From Desulfarculales bacterium UBA702 (GTDB lineage: Bacteria; Desulfobacterota; Syntrophobacteria; Syntrophobacterales; Syntrophobacteraceae): a DNA stretch of 7,862 bases. The DNA lies in NCBI GenBank assembly GCA_002298165.1, contig DBMI01000038.1, positions 65,617 to 73,478 on the forward strand. The letters run 5' to 3'. This document shows, piece after piece, positions 1-6,712 of this stretch (its first letter is position 1; each line of letters starts with the position of its first letter). A program made the translations under genes and the position numbers. The notes beneath the pieces were generated by a model. It saw nothing but the letters and a program-made list of their open reading frames with translations. It searched no databases and was not told the origin of the DNA.

Positions 1-427
1 CTCCGTTTCGGTAGGCTTTTTGAATTTCTTCGTATGCCGCAAGGATTTCCCTTGTCCTGTTCTCTGCGACGTCGAGGGCTTCTCTATTATCTGAATGGTA
101 GTGCTTATCGGGGTGATACTTTTTTAACGCCGAAATAAATGCTTTTCTAATTTCGTCCATGACAGCCGTTTTTTGTGCAACATCAGGAGCACCGGGAGCC
201 TCTCCAACTTCCTGAAATTCTGTCGAGAATGACTGCTTATGGACCGACTCAGCCGAATTTTGCTCTTTCCAATTTTGATACTTTTGCAAAGCGGCATCCG
301 ATATGTGCAATGAATCGGCAACCCTGATTCCGGGTTTGGCAGCAATGCCGTTCCGGCAAGATAGTGATTCGGCGGAATATAGCTCTTCAATTCTATCACG
401 TGGTACCGTTCTGGTAACCGTTGACAT
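1..427 (-). CDS. J-domain (DnaJ-like) protein, 3' end beyond left edge
   Basis: Only the first 142 residues are inside the window and the frame is still open at position 1. The start is ATG at 427-425: an in-frame TAA (440-442) lies five codons upstream, so no earlier ATG is possible. A weak GGGG Shine-Dalgarno-like run sits 6 nt before it. Residues 1 to about 85 are polar and Gln/Ser-rich and match no family I know. From about residue 90 the protein reads as the second half of a J domain: an amphipathic helix (IRKAFISALKKY), then the diagnostic HPD tripeptide at residues 105-107 in the context KYHPDKHY, then a helix ending AYEEIQKAYRNG. HPD is the loop that stimulates Hsp70 (DnaK) ATP hydrolysis, so a co-chaperone role is inferred. 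The J domain follows a long N-terminal extension instead of opening the protein as in true DnaJ, so this is a type III-like J protein, not dnaJ itself. Client unknown. Confidence 0.8.
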   Translation of the reverse strand, partial: MSTVTRTVPRDRIEELYSAESLSCRNGIAAKPGIRVADSLHISDAALQKYQNWKEQNSAESVHKQSFSTEFQEVGEAPGAPDVAQKTAVMDEIRKAFISALKKYHPDKHYHSDNREALDVAENRTREILAAYEEIQKAYRNG

Positions 428-879
428 GTGGATCCCCAGTTAATCAGCCTCTTCGGTCCTTGTCTCGGAAATGTCTTTCCAGATCAATTGGCCCCAGCCA
501 TTGGAGCTTCTGATCCATTGAGGAGCAAAAGTAAACTTATTGGACCGACTGAATCTTTCCATTTCCTGGTAGCGACCATTATTGAGTCGTCAATGTCATT
601 CTGAATCAAAGCAAGCTGCTCATGTGGGTGAAACTATCTGGTTTCACTTGGTAAAGAACGCAGCTTAATGAAATAATGTATTAAAATTAGACTTCTGACA
701 CCATTACGCGTGGGTAACATAGAGGCTAGAGATTGGGTATATTTTCTACCTAACGATAAACATTTGGCGGTACTTATCAGCACTTTCATCCAAGGCGCCA
801 GCTTGGCAACTTTTGGGCCTGTCTCATTGGCCTGGAGCTTTGACTTTAACTCCAATTTAGTGTGCACTGCCGCAACAAT
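428..879. other. Intergenic region without a recognisable gene
   Basis: This stretch separates the J-domain gene from the PEP-CTERM gene; both are on the minus strand, so it should hold the promoter of the J-domain gene. I see no convincing -35/-10 pair. Short open frames on both strands here have no ribosome binding site, no plausible protein composition and mutual overlap, so I do not call them. The only structure I can support is the small inverted repeat at 628-647. Confidence 0.5.
628..647. repeat. Small inverted repeat (7-bp arms)
   Basis: GTGAAAC and GTTTCAC are perfect reverse complements separated by a 6-nt loop (TATCTG), and G-U pairs could lengthen the stem by about three on one side. 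There is no T-run after it on either strand, so it is a poor terminator. It could be an operator or a chance hairpin in a non-coding region. Confidence 0.35.
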
Positions 880-907
880 AAGGCAGAGCCATTGCTGACT
901 CTGCCTT
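880..907 (-). terminator. Probable terminator of the choice-of-anchor L gene
   Basis: A perfect 9-bp stem (AAGGCAGAG / CTCTGCCTT) with a 10-nt loop begins 26 bp after the stop codon of the minus-strand gene at 933-1733. Read on the minus strand the stem is followed by TTATTGTTG, which is T-rich but interrupted, so intrinsic termination is likely but not strong. Its position immediately behind the stop supports the call. Confidence 0.6.
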
Positions 908-932
908 TAAGAACCAATTAAATCTGAACAGA

Positions 933-1733
933 TTATGCTTTTTTGAGCCTGCTTCTGAATGCAACCAACCCGACCAAACCGCCACCAAGGAGGAGAAGCG
1001 TGGAGGGTTCGGGAACAGTATCAATAGGAGTAGGAGCATCAGAGAATGTGTTTCCCTGGATGAATACGCCTGAGTCCCACAGAGCATCTCCAACATCGGA
1101 GATGATCATCTGGATGGTGTGCTCCCCTGCCGAGAGACCCAGCTTCTCGGCCACAAGAACGGTAGTCAGACCATCATACTGGGTATTGTATGGACCCGGC
1201 GCGTTGTTTCTATAGTATGCGGAATTCAAACCTGAATTTACATTATTTATCGAAACTTGAGTACTCGTCCCAGGGATAAGAGCAATGTTTGTCCCATCGA
1301 GGAAAAACTTGAAGTAGTCGTTATACTGTGAACCTACGTACTCGTTATATTCTTCAGACCCAAATACATAATTAAAGAAGAGGTCCCCTTTGCTCGAAGT
1401 GAAACTGAACTGGAGGGAAGTCGCAGCCCCAGGACCAGTATATGATTCTGTGTTATTAGGACCCTTTGCTCCCACGGCATAACCAGTGGTCAGAAGGATT
1501 CCACTATTGAATCCAATCCCGTTTGAAGCATTCCCACCATTAGAGAATATTCCGGAAGCAGCGTTGTTGGCCCCACTATAGAGGATGGAACCAGGCGTAA
1601 GCGTGATCCCGCTTCCCAGGATTGAGTTGACGAGCGTAGCACCATCATTTGTCGGTGTGACATCCAAAGCCGCTGCCCATCCGGCGCACATCACAACTGA
1701 CAAGGTGACCACCAGGAACAATAGTTTGCGCAT
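933..1733 (-). CDS. Choice-of-anchor L domain protein with PEP-CTERM sorting signal
   Basis: A 266-residue secreted protein. Residues 1 to about 22 form a Sec signal peptide (MRKLLFLVV..., probable cleavage around AWAAA-L). Residues about 25-230 match the choice-of-anchor L domain: the hallmark block VFGSEEYNEYVG (123-134), then YNDYFKFFLDG, a GLT turn near 188, and HTIQMIISDVGDALWDSGVFI toward the end, in two overlapping parts of the family pattern. The tail is a textbook PEP-CTERM signal: VPEPS at 240-244, a hydrophobic helix (LLLLGGGLVGLVAF) and a basic end (RSRLKKA). In this family the tail is cut by an exosortase and the mature protein is released or attached at the surface, often in exopolysaccharide matrix. 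The body is Asn/Gly/Ser/Tyr-rich, as expected of an extracellular protein. A strong Shine-Dalgarno (GGGGGAG) lies 7 nt before the ATG, fixing the start. A sigma-54 promoter and PrsR-like boxes lie upstream. Ligand and exact function are unknown. Confidence 0.93.
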   Translation of the reverse strand: MRKLLFLVVTLSVVMCAGWAAALDVTPTNDGATLVNSILGSGITLTPGSILYSGANNAASGIFSNGGNASNGIGFNSGILLTTGYAVGAKGPNNTESYTGPGAATSLQFSFTSSKGDLFFNYVFGSEEYNEYVGSQYNDYFKFFLDGTNIALIPGTSTQVSINNVNSGLNSAYYRNNAPGPYNTQYDGLTTVLVAEKLGLSAGEHTIQMIISDVGDALWDSGVFIQGNTFSDAPTPIDTVPEPSTLLLLGGGLVGLVAFRSRLKKA

Positions 1734-1784
1734 AATATTTCTCCCCCTTATTTGATAATTTCAGTTCATTTTGAAATTGATTCT

Positions 1785-1800
1785 AGCAAGTTAGGTGCCA
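1785..1800 (-). promoter_or_regulatory. Sigma-54 (RpoN) -24/-12 promoter of the PEP-CTERM gene
   Basis: On the minus strand the sequence is TGGCAC-CTAAC-TTGCT, an exact match to the RpoN consensus TGGCAC-N5-TTGCW. GG occupies 1799-1798 and the invariant GC 1787-1786, giving a predicted transcription start near 1774 and a 41-nt leader before the ATG at 1733. I found no other match of this quality at a gene-proximal position in the window. RpoN promoters need an AAA+ activator, and the next gene upstream encodes one (PrsR). Confidence 0.9.
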
Positions 1801-1867
1801 TAGCTGCCAGGAGTAGAGCTGTCGAGGCTTTGCCCGTTATGATTCGTGGATGTAATGGAAAGAATTC

Positions 1868-1883
1868 GTAAACAATTCCGACA
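1868..1883. promoter_or_regulatory. Putative PrsR binding site (PEP-CTERM box), copy A
   Basis: GTAAACAATTCCGACA is 15/16 identical to copy B at 1947. It sits about 95-110 bp upstream of the predicted RpoN start, the usual range for a sigma-54 enhancer site. Haft and colleagues described a shared upstream element called the PEP-CTERM box in genomes carrying PrsK/PrsR; assigning this repeat to it is my inference from position, conservation and neighbours, not a checked motif match. Confidence 0.6.
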
Positions 1884-1946
1884 CCTGACTTCGGGGAGTA
1901 ACCCTAAAATGGAGTATATGACTGCAAATATTAGGAGTTTTCAACA

Positions 1947-1962
1947 GTAAAAAATTCCGACA
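1947..1962. promoter_or_regulatory. Putative PrsR binding site (PEP-CTERM box), copy B
   Basis: GTAAAAAATTCCGACA repeats copy A in the same orientation with one difference, 79 bp further upstream (about 173-188 bp from the predicted start). It continues into GTTTGTCTGCCGG, which gives a partial dyad (GACA-GTT-TGTC) around the end of the box. A weaker third copy, only CAATTCCGA, is at 2052-2060. Two directly repeated sites suit cooperative binding of activator dimers. Confidence 0.58.
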
Positions 1963-2084
1963 GTTTGTCTGCCGGTAGGGTGCGAATATAGAAATGCGGC
2001 AAAAAATATGTATGCTAATTAAAAGTTATTCGAATATGGAGTTAATTTCCCCAATTCCGAAGAGTATCATCGATGGCGCAAAGG

Positions 2085-2109
2085 CATTGAATGGAATCGG
2101 CATTCAATG
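2085..2109. repeat. Inverted repeat between prsR and the sigma-54 control region
   Basis: CATTGAATG and CATTCAATG are perfect 9-bp reverse complements around a 7-nt loop. It lies about 150 bp beyond the prsR stop codon. On the minus strand the stem is followed by CCTTTGCGCC, not a T-run, so it is at best a weak terminator for prsR; it could also insulate the downstream RpoN promoter region or be a protein site. Confidence 0.4.
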
Positions 2110-2258
2110 TTCCTTTAACACAATCTGACCGAAGGCTTTAGGCATCCATTCAAGATTTAGAAAAAAGGAAGTTGGGAGCGAAACAACGAAAGATCTGGAT
2201 CCGCGAAAAGGACAAATTCCCACGAGTAAACTCTCATGGAATCAATTGCGTTGCATGG

Positions 2259-3608
2259 CTATTTCTTTATCCCAAGCTTCTCCATAAGATCGTACAGGCT
2301 CGGGCGGCTGATTCCAAGGTCGGAGGCGGATTTTGCGAGATTCCAATTGTTTTCCGAAAGGACCCGGAGGATAAGTTCGCGGTCAGTTCTCTCACGGGCT
2401 TCTCTAAGAGTCGTTCTCCCTGATTCTTCAACGACATCGAGTTCAAGGTCATCATCTGTAATTTTCGATGATTGCGCCATAATAACCGCGCGCCGGATCC
2501 GGTTTTCCAATTCTCTGACGTTCCCGGGCCATTTATGGTTACTTAGGGCCGTGAGCGCTTTTTTGGTCAACCCCAGCAGTTTTTTCTTATTTTCCTCCGC
2601 ATATTTGCGGACGAAAGTCGTCGACAAAAGGGCGATATCCCCTTCCCTGTCGCGCAGTGGCGGGACCATGATCTTAACCACACCCAACCGGTAGAATAGA
2701 TCCTCCCTAAAGCTGCCGTCGCGGATTGCCTGATCGATGTCCCTGTTGGTTGCGGCGATCACCCTGGAGTTAATCGCAATTTCTTTTCTTCCTCCGATTC
2801 GCTCAATCGTGTGCTCCTGGAGAAACCGGAGCAGTTTCACCTGGAGCGATGAAGGTAAATCCCCTATTTCATCCAGAAACAGGGTACCTCCATCGGCCAT
2901 CTCTATTCGGCCTTTTCTTTGGGTGTGAGCACCGGTATATGCCCCCTTCTCATGTCCGAACAACTCGCTTTCGAGCAGGGTCTCGGGGATTGCCGCGCAG
3001 TTGATTGGAATAAAAGGTCCGGCTTTCCTCAGGCTTCTGCCGTGGAGTGCTCTTGCAACCAATTCCTTGCCCGTGCCGCTTTCACCCAGGATCAGCACGG
3101 GAGCCTCTGTTGCCGCGACCTTCTCGATGATCGAGAAAACCTGCTGTATCTGAGAGCTTGTGCCTATCAACTCCATAAATGAATCTTCAGCCCGTGTCGC
3201 CTGAAGGGTGCGATGTTCACTCTCGAGTTGGTGGACTCGAAAAGCGCGCCGTAAAATTATGCTGACTTCCTCGACCTGCACAGGTTTGCAGAAAAAATCG
3301 TAAGCTCCTTGCCCGATTGCCATCAGTGCATTCTGCTTTTCTTCCTGGCCGGATATTATGATAACTTTGGTGTAGGGGTTTTCACTAATGAGGCTCGAAA
3401 GTGTGAGAAAGCCTTCCTCAACCCCACGTGCATCAGGCGGAAGTCCAAGATCCAGAGTCACCAGGGCGGGATGCTCGCGTTTGAATATCTCCAGTGCCTC
3501 CTGCCGATTTCCCGCCAGAAGGATTTCGTATTCTTGAGCAAAGGCCCATTTCATGGAGAGTAGAATGCTCTCATCGTCATCGACGATGAGTAATTTGGGC
3601 TTTTCCAT
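2259..3608 (-). CDS. prsR: PEP-CTERM-box response regulator PrsR (sigma-54 activator)
   Basis: A complete 449-residue NtrC-class activator. Receiver domain 1-120: acidic pocket D10-D12, phospho-acceptor D53 in TLDLGLPPD, S86 and K108 (FFCKP). AAA+ sigma-54 interaction domain about 145-375: Walker A GESGTGKE (175-182), the RpoN-contacting loop GAYTGA (222-227, the Tyr form of GAFTGA), Walker B LFLDEIGD (243-250), and sensor II block WPGNVREL (360-367). A Fis-type helix-turn-helix ends the protein (about 410-445, NLAKSASDLGISRPSLYDLM). The receiver, notably LDLGLPPD followed by an EEG insertion, is characteristic of the PrsR family that regulates PEP-CTERM genes with the histidine kinase PrsK, which sets it apart from AtoC/NtrC. 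All catalytic residues are present, so it should be active once phosphorylated. A weak GAGAG Shine-Dalgarno is 8 nt before the ATG. PrsK, usually adjacent, is not in the window; the upstream neighbour is a divergent HEAT-repeat gene. The likely target is the RpoN promoter at 1785-1800. Confidence 0.92.
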   Translation of the reverse strand: MEKPKLLIVDDDESILLSMKWAFAQEYEILLAGNRQEALEIFKREHPALVTLDLGLPPDARGVEEGFLTLSSLISENPYTKVIIISGQEEKQNALMAIGQGAYDFFCKPVQVEEVSIILRRAFRVHQLESEHRTLQATRAEDSFMELIGTSSQIQQVFSIIEKVAATEAPVLILGESGTGKELVARALHGRSLRKAGPFIPINCAAIPETLLESELFGHEKGAYTGAHTQRKGRIEMADGGTLFLDEIGDLPSSLQVKLLRFLQEHTIERIGGRKEIAINSRVIAATNRDIDQAIRDGSFREDLFYRLGVVKIMVPPLRDREGDIALLSTTFVRKYAEENKKKLLGLTKKALTALSNHKWPGNVRELENRIRRAVIMAQSSKITDDDLELDVVEESGRTTLREARERTDRELILRVLSENNWNLAKSASDLGISRPSLYDLMEKLGIKK

Positions 3609-3782
3609 AAGGAAGTCTCTCGTCCTTTGTGGAATCAGAAAATTTCGAAAAGATATACTGGATTAATAAGAGAACTAGTACCCGTTTTGCCACTGTTTGT
3701 CAATCAGGACCGTGGCTTCAGCCAATGCATGTTCTTCTCCTCTTCTGGCAAATTATTTATTATGATAGAAGTACAAAGCTGG

Positions 3783-3811
3783 TTGACATTTTAACTTCCT
3801 GGAGCTGAATT
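3783..3811 (+). promoter_or_regulatory. Possible sigma-70 promoter of the HEAT-repeat gene
   Basis: A perfect -35 (TTGACA, 3783-3788) is followed after 17 bp by TGAATT (3806-3811), a poor -10 with three of six consensus bases. It is about 40 bp from the ATG of the plus-strand gene at 3852. The -35 and spacing are good, the -10 is not, so this is tentative. No sigma-54 site is seen in this divergent region. Confidence 0.35.
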
Positions 3812-3851
3812 CCATGCATTAAAGTTTCAGGAAAACACATTCGAGGAGAGT

Positions 3852-5441
3852 ATGCCGGTAAGACTTGGACCACTCATAACAGGCGCGATTCTGATTGGGG
3901 CGTTTTTTGCCGTAATTTGCAGTGTGCCGCCAGCTTTTTCCCAGCCCCCGCCAAGGGAAGACCCCAGGGCTAAGGAGCAGATCTCTTCTCTTAAGAACCA
4001 GGATTGGTCTATCCGCGGGAAAGCCGCATGGAGCTTGGGGGTGATGAAAAGCACTTCGTCCGTGGAGCCGCTTTCTGCCGTCCTCTCCAGGGATGAGGTC
4101 GATGAAGTACGTAAATGGGCTGCCTGGGCACTCGGTACAATCGGCGATGCGAGGGCAGTGGGACCTCTCATGGCTGCTCTTAACGACAAGGATGAAGAGG
4201 TTCGCCAAAACGCAATCGCAGCGCTTGGGAAGATCAAGGATCTACGTGCCATACCTGCGCTCTGCGATATCGCATTGCGGGATGCAAGCGAATTGCTAAG
4301 ACGGGAGGCCGTACATTGGCTTGCGGTGATAGGCGACCCCGGCTCTGTAGACGTTCTGGTATCGGGGCTCAAGGAAAACGATCCATCGATCCGGCTAAAC
4401 GCCTCTATCGCTCTGGGGAAGCTCAAGAGCATCGCCGGAATAGATTCTTTATCGAACATTGCAAACCACGACCCCGAGAGCGCTATCCGCAAAGCAGCCC
4501 TTACAGCCCTTGGGCAAATACCGGATGAGCGTATTGCCGAACCCATTCTTGCTGCTCTTAGCGATGAAGACCGAGACGTTCGGGAATGTGCGGTTCAGCA
4601 GCTGGCAAACGTCCCCAAAGGGGCGGACGATCCCCGCATTGTCGAAGCACTACTTGTCGCGATCAGTGATGAATACTGGGTCATACGAGCAAAGGGCGCA
4701 GCGGCTTTGGTTAATGTGAACGACCCGCGCGCCCTGGATCGCCTCGCCGCTGCTTCAAGGGATGAGGACATAAGCGTCAGGCAAGCGGCTGTCGAGGCTC
4801 TTGCCGGGAAAAAAGAGGCCCAGGCGGTGGAGGCGGTTGTTTCATCGGCACTAAGGGATGGGAGCGATCTGGTCCGACAGAGCGCACTGCGAGCCATTCA
4901 CGACATCAAAAACCCTCGTATGACGGAAATGCTCATTGCGGCCCTGGATGATCCGAATGAATTCGTCAGACAAAACGCGGTACAGCTTCTCGAACAAACT
5001 GGTGATCCTGCCGCGGTTATATCACTCTACGTTACGGCCCTGGCCGACGAGAGCCCGAGCGTCCGGCGCCGTGCAATATTAACGCTGGAGTTATTCGATG
5101 GGGCACAGATTCTGAAACATTTAGCGGCATCTGTTAAAGACGAGAATCCAAAGATCCGCGCCAATGCAGTTGATGGCCTCGGGATTATCAGAAATCCCGC
5201 TGCCGCGAAGGTGCTGGTTACAGCATTGAGCGATAAAGATCCTAAGGTCCGCGAAAGAGCTGTAAAGGCGCTCGGAGAAGCTGGAAATTTCGAAACGATC
5301 CCCACCCTGATTGATGCCCTTGAAATTGATGACCAACTTGTGCGGATGAGCATTGCTGACGCACTGCGCTCGATGACCGGCGTGGACTTCGGCGATGAAC
5401 GCGAGGAGTGGCTGCATTGGTGGGAGTCAAAACGTAAATGA
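3852..5441 (+). CDS. Exported HEAT-repeat (PBS-lyase-like) protein
   Basis: A 529-residue protein. Residues 1-30 are a signal peptide (basic start, hydrophobic ITGAILIGAFFAVIC, cleavage likely after AFS before Q31), so the protein probably acts in the periplasm or beyond. Residues about 39-508 are some 15 tandem alpha-helical repeats of 31-32 residues with the HEAT_2/EZ pattern: a hydrophobic first helix (e.g. VGPLMAAL), an acidic turn (DKD, DED, DPN), VRxxA in the second helix, and ALGxIGDxRA at the end. The C-terminus TGVDFGDEREEWLHWW (from 509) is a cap often found after such repeats in environmental bacteria. HEAT arrays are binding scaffolds; no catalytic domain is seen, and a phycobilin lyase role is not implied. 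GAGGAG lies 3-8 nt before the ATG, a rather short spacing. The gene is divergent from prsR and convergent with the protease gene. Partner unknown; scaffolding of envelope complexes is a guess. Confidence 0.88.
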   Translation: MPVRLGPLITGAILIGAFFAVICSVPPAFSQPPPREDPRAKEQISSLKNQDWSIRGKAAWSLGVMKSTSSVEPLSAVLSRDEVDEVRKWAAWALGTIGDARAVGPLMAALNDKDEEVRQNAIAALGKIKDLRAIPALCDIALRDASELLRREAVHWLAVIGDPGSVDVLVSGLKENDPSIRLNASIALGKLKSIAGIDSLSNIANHDPESAIRKAALTALGQIPDERIAEPILAALSDEDRDVRECAVQQLANVPKGADDPRIVEALLVAISDEYWVIRAKGAAALVNVNDPRALDRLAAASRDEDISVRQAAVEALAGKKEAQAVEAVVSSALRDGSDLVRQSALRAIHDIKNPRMTEMLIAALDDPNEFVRQNAVQLLEQTGDPAAVISLYVTALADESPSVRRRAILTLELFDGAQILKHLAASVKDENPKIRANAVDGLGIIRNPAAAKVLVTALSDKDPKVRERAVKALGEAGNFETIPTLIDALEIDDQLVRMSIADALRSMTGVDFGDEREEWLHWWESKRK

Positions 5442-5553
5442 TTCACGGAGAAAACAGTACTTGGAATCGGCTGATCTCTAATGAAGCCACCCACAAGGAC
5501 TTGCACATAACCAGGGGATAAGCCTGGCGGCAGTTCAGCATGAGCTTAACCAC

Positions 5554-6396
5554 TCACCAAAAATGCCATTGGCCGCTTGCAAGAACATACACACCGAGCG
5601 CTAGATTCGTCACCCCATGAGCAAGTATGCAATGGGCTATGCTTTTCGTGCGATAGAGAATAAAATTGAAAGTGATCCCTGCAACAATTCCCGCTATTAC
5701 AAGGTCGTGTTCCAACCCAAATAAAACAGATGCGATGATAAACGACGGCCAGGTAAATAACCCGAGCGGCACAGTGGAATAATTCTTGCTGATTAAGTAG
5801 CGTATCAGAAATGATCTCCAGAAAAGCTCTTCCATTACAGGTACTATCAAGCTGGCCCCCACGAGCCTGACAATAATTACCATCCACATTGCCATAGGAT
5901 TTTTTATAAGAGTTGGATTGAAACTCTTCCCTCCAGGCCCAGTGCTGAAGTCCAGATTTATCCATGCAACAAACAAGGCCAACCCGACAAAAACGCTTAT
6001 CAGTGAATTCTTTAGATTCACAAGATCCTTTAACCGTATCTCAGAATAATGTGATTTGAAGAAGAGCAAAACTCCGGTAGTTGCCAAGGCTTTTAACGGA
6101 TAAAGAATGAAAGGAAAAGCCTGATCAAGATGAATAAGTCCGTTCCTTGCCAGAAGCCCTGCAATCTCATCCACTCCGATAAATGCCATGAAAACCGCAA
6201 AGGGCAGTATCCTCGGAAGCGACTCGTTGCCACCGGATTCAGCTCCAATTAGCCTTGTTTCAGTCGGGAATTCTCTCGCAGGCGCAGGTCTATCTTCCAC
6301 TTCTCTGTTTCCCATATAGTTTTTGATTTGAATAATTTGATGTTGCGGCAAGAGTACACTGGAAAAATCAGACCATACTTTACAGCTTTGTTCCAT
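5554..6396 (-). CDS. CPBP-family intramembrane protease, exosortase-associated type
   Basis: A 280-residue polytopic membrane protein with about seven hydrophobic segments (roughly 61-82, 94-113, 130-148, 168-188, 208-228, 231-249, 253-272). All CPBP (CAAX protease and bacteriocin-processing, ABI) motifs are present: EExxxR at 189-194 (EELFWR), FxxxH at 226-230 (FGLEH) and HxxxN at 260-264 (HGVTN). These residues form the glutamate/histidine active site of the Rce1-like family. The ending SGQWHFW and overall layout recall the CAAX prenyl protease-related family found in PEP-CTERM/exosortase genomes, which the neighbouring PEP-CTERM genes support. The substrate is unknown; bacteria that lack prenylated CAAX proteins use this family for other cleavages. 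The start is uncertain: neither ATG 6396 nor the internal ATG at 6315 (Met28) has a Shine-Dalgarno, and the first 55 residues are polar and poorly family-like, so the shorter form is plausible. It is divergent from the second PEP-CTERM gene. Confidence 0.88.
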   Translation of the reverse strand: MEQSCKVWSDFSSVLLPQHQIIQIKNYMGNREVEDRPAPAREFPTETRLIGAESGGNESLPRILPFAVFMAFIGVDEIAGLLARNGLIHLDQAFPFILYPLKALATTGVLLFFKSHYSEIRLKDLVNLKNSLISVFVGLALFVAWINLDFSTGPGGKSFNPTLIKNPMAMWMVIIVRLVGASLIVPVMEELFWRSFLIRYLISKNYSTVPLGLFTWPSFIIASVLFGLEHDLVIAGIVAGITFNFILYRTKSIAHCILAHGVTNLALGVYVLASGQWHFW

Positions 6397-6712
6397 AATG
6401 CGTCAAGCACATCGAATCTGATCGGATCGAGGCTCAAGGATCTGATTGGCGAAAAAGATTTCTACCGGAGAAGGGTTGAATTCAATGTAATAATTCAGTT
6501 AGTTTGCGAACGATGTTTCTTTCTAAGTACCCGGTTTTTTAACCTATATATCCATGACTGGGTAGCGACTTTACTCACTTTCTCCCCACCAAAATGCACC
6601 TTTACCTGGAACAAAATTCATGCTTTTTTGTATAGTACTGAGATGGAACTGGCGGTAGGCGGGATTTTAGTGTATCGAAACCTGACTTAGTAACCGAGGA
6701 TAACTGGACTGG
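6397..6712. promoter_or_regulatory. Divergent intergenic region between protease and PEP-CTERM genes
   Basis: This 316-bp AT-rich stretch must contain promoters for both flanking genes. I looked for the TGGCAC-N5-TTGC sigma-54 pattern and for the AATTCCGACA box present upstream of the other PEP-CTERM gene and found neither on either strand. TGGAAC at about 6607 followed by TATAGT with an 18-bp spacer is a possible but weak sigma-70 promoter for the plus-strand gene. No protein-coding signal is convincing here. Confidence 0.4.

Noticed and set aside
803..818. TGGCAA-N5-GGGCC, a loose sigma-54-like match
   Set aside because: Both halves deviate from consensus and no plus-strand gene follows.
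710..898. Small plus-strand open frame of 62 codons in the left intergenic region
   Set aside because: Overlapped by another equally long frame on the minus strand, no Shine-Dalgarno, and its end runs into the terminator hairpin.
3827..4546. Long minus-strand open frame (239 codons) opposite the HEAT-repeat gene
   Set aside because: It is antisense to a clearly coding, repeat-rich gene; Ser/Ala/Arg-rich translation is the mirror of repeated GC-rich codons. No family resemblance.
3852..5441. Phycobilisome lyase function for the HEAT-repeat protein
   Set aside because: PBS-lyase HEAT profiles match any such repeat array; nothing else in the window points to phycobiliproteins and the protein has a signal peptide.
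5511..5527. CCAGG/CCTGG hairpin between the convergent HEAT and protease genes
   Set aside because: Only a 5-bp stem and no T-run on either side, too weak to call a terminator, though the convergent position is suitable.
6328..6690. Plus-strand open frame of 120 codons over the protease start and intergenic region
   Set aside because: No ribosome binding site, no coherent domain or composition, and it overlaps the well-supported protease N-terminus on the other strand.
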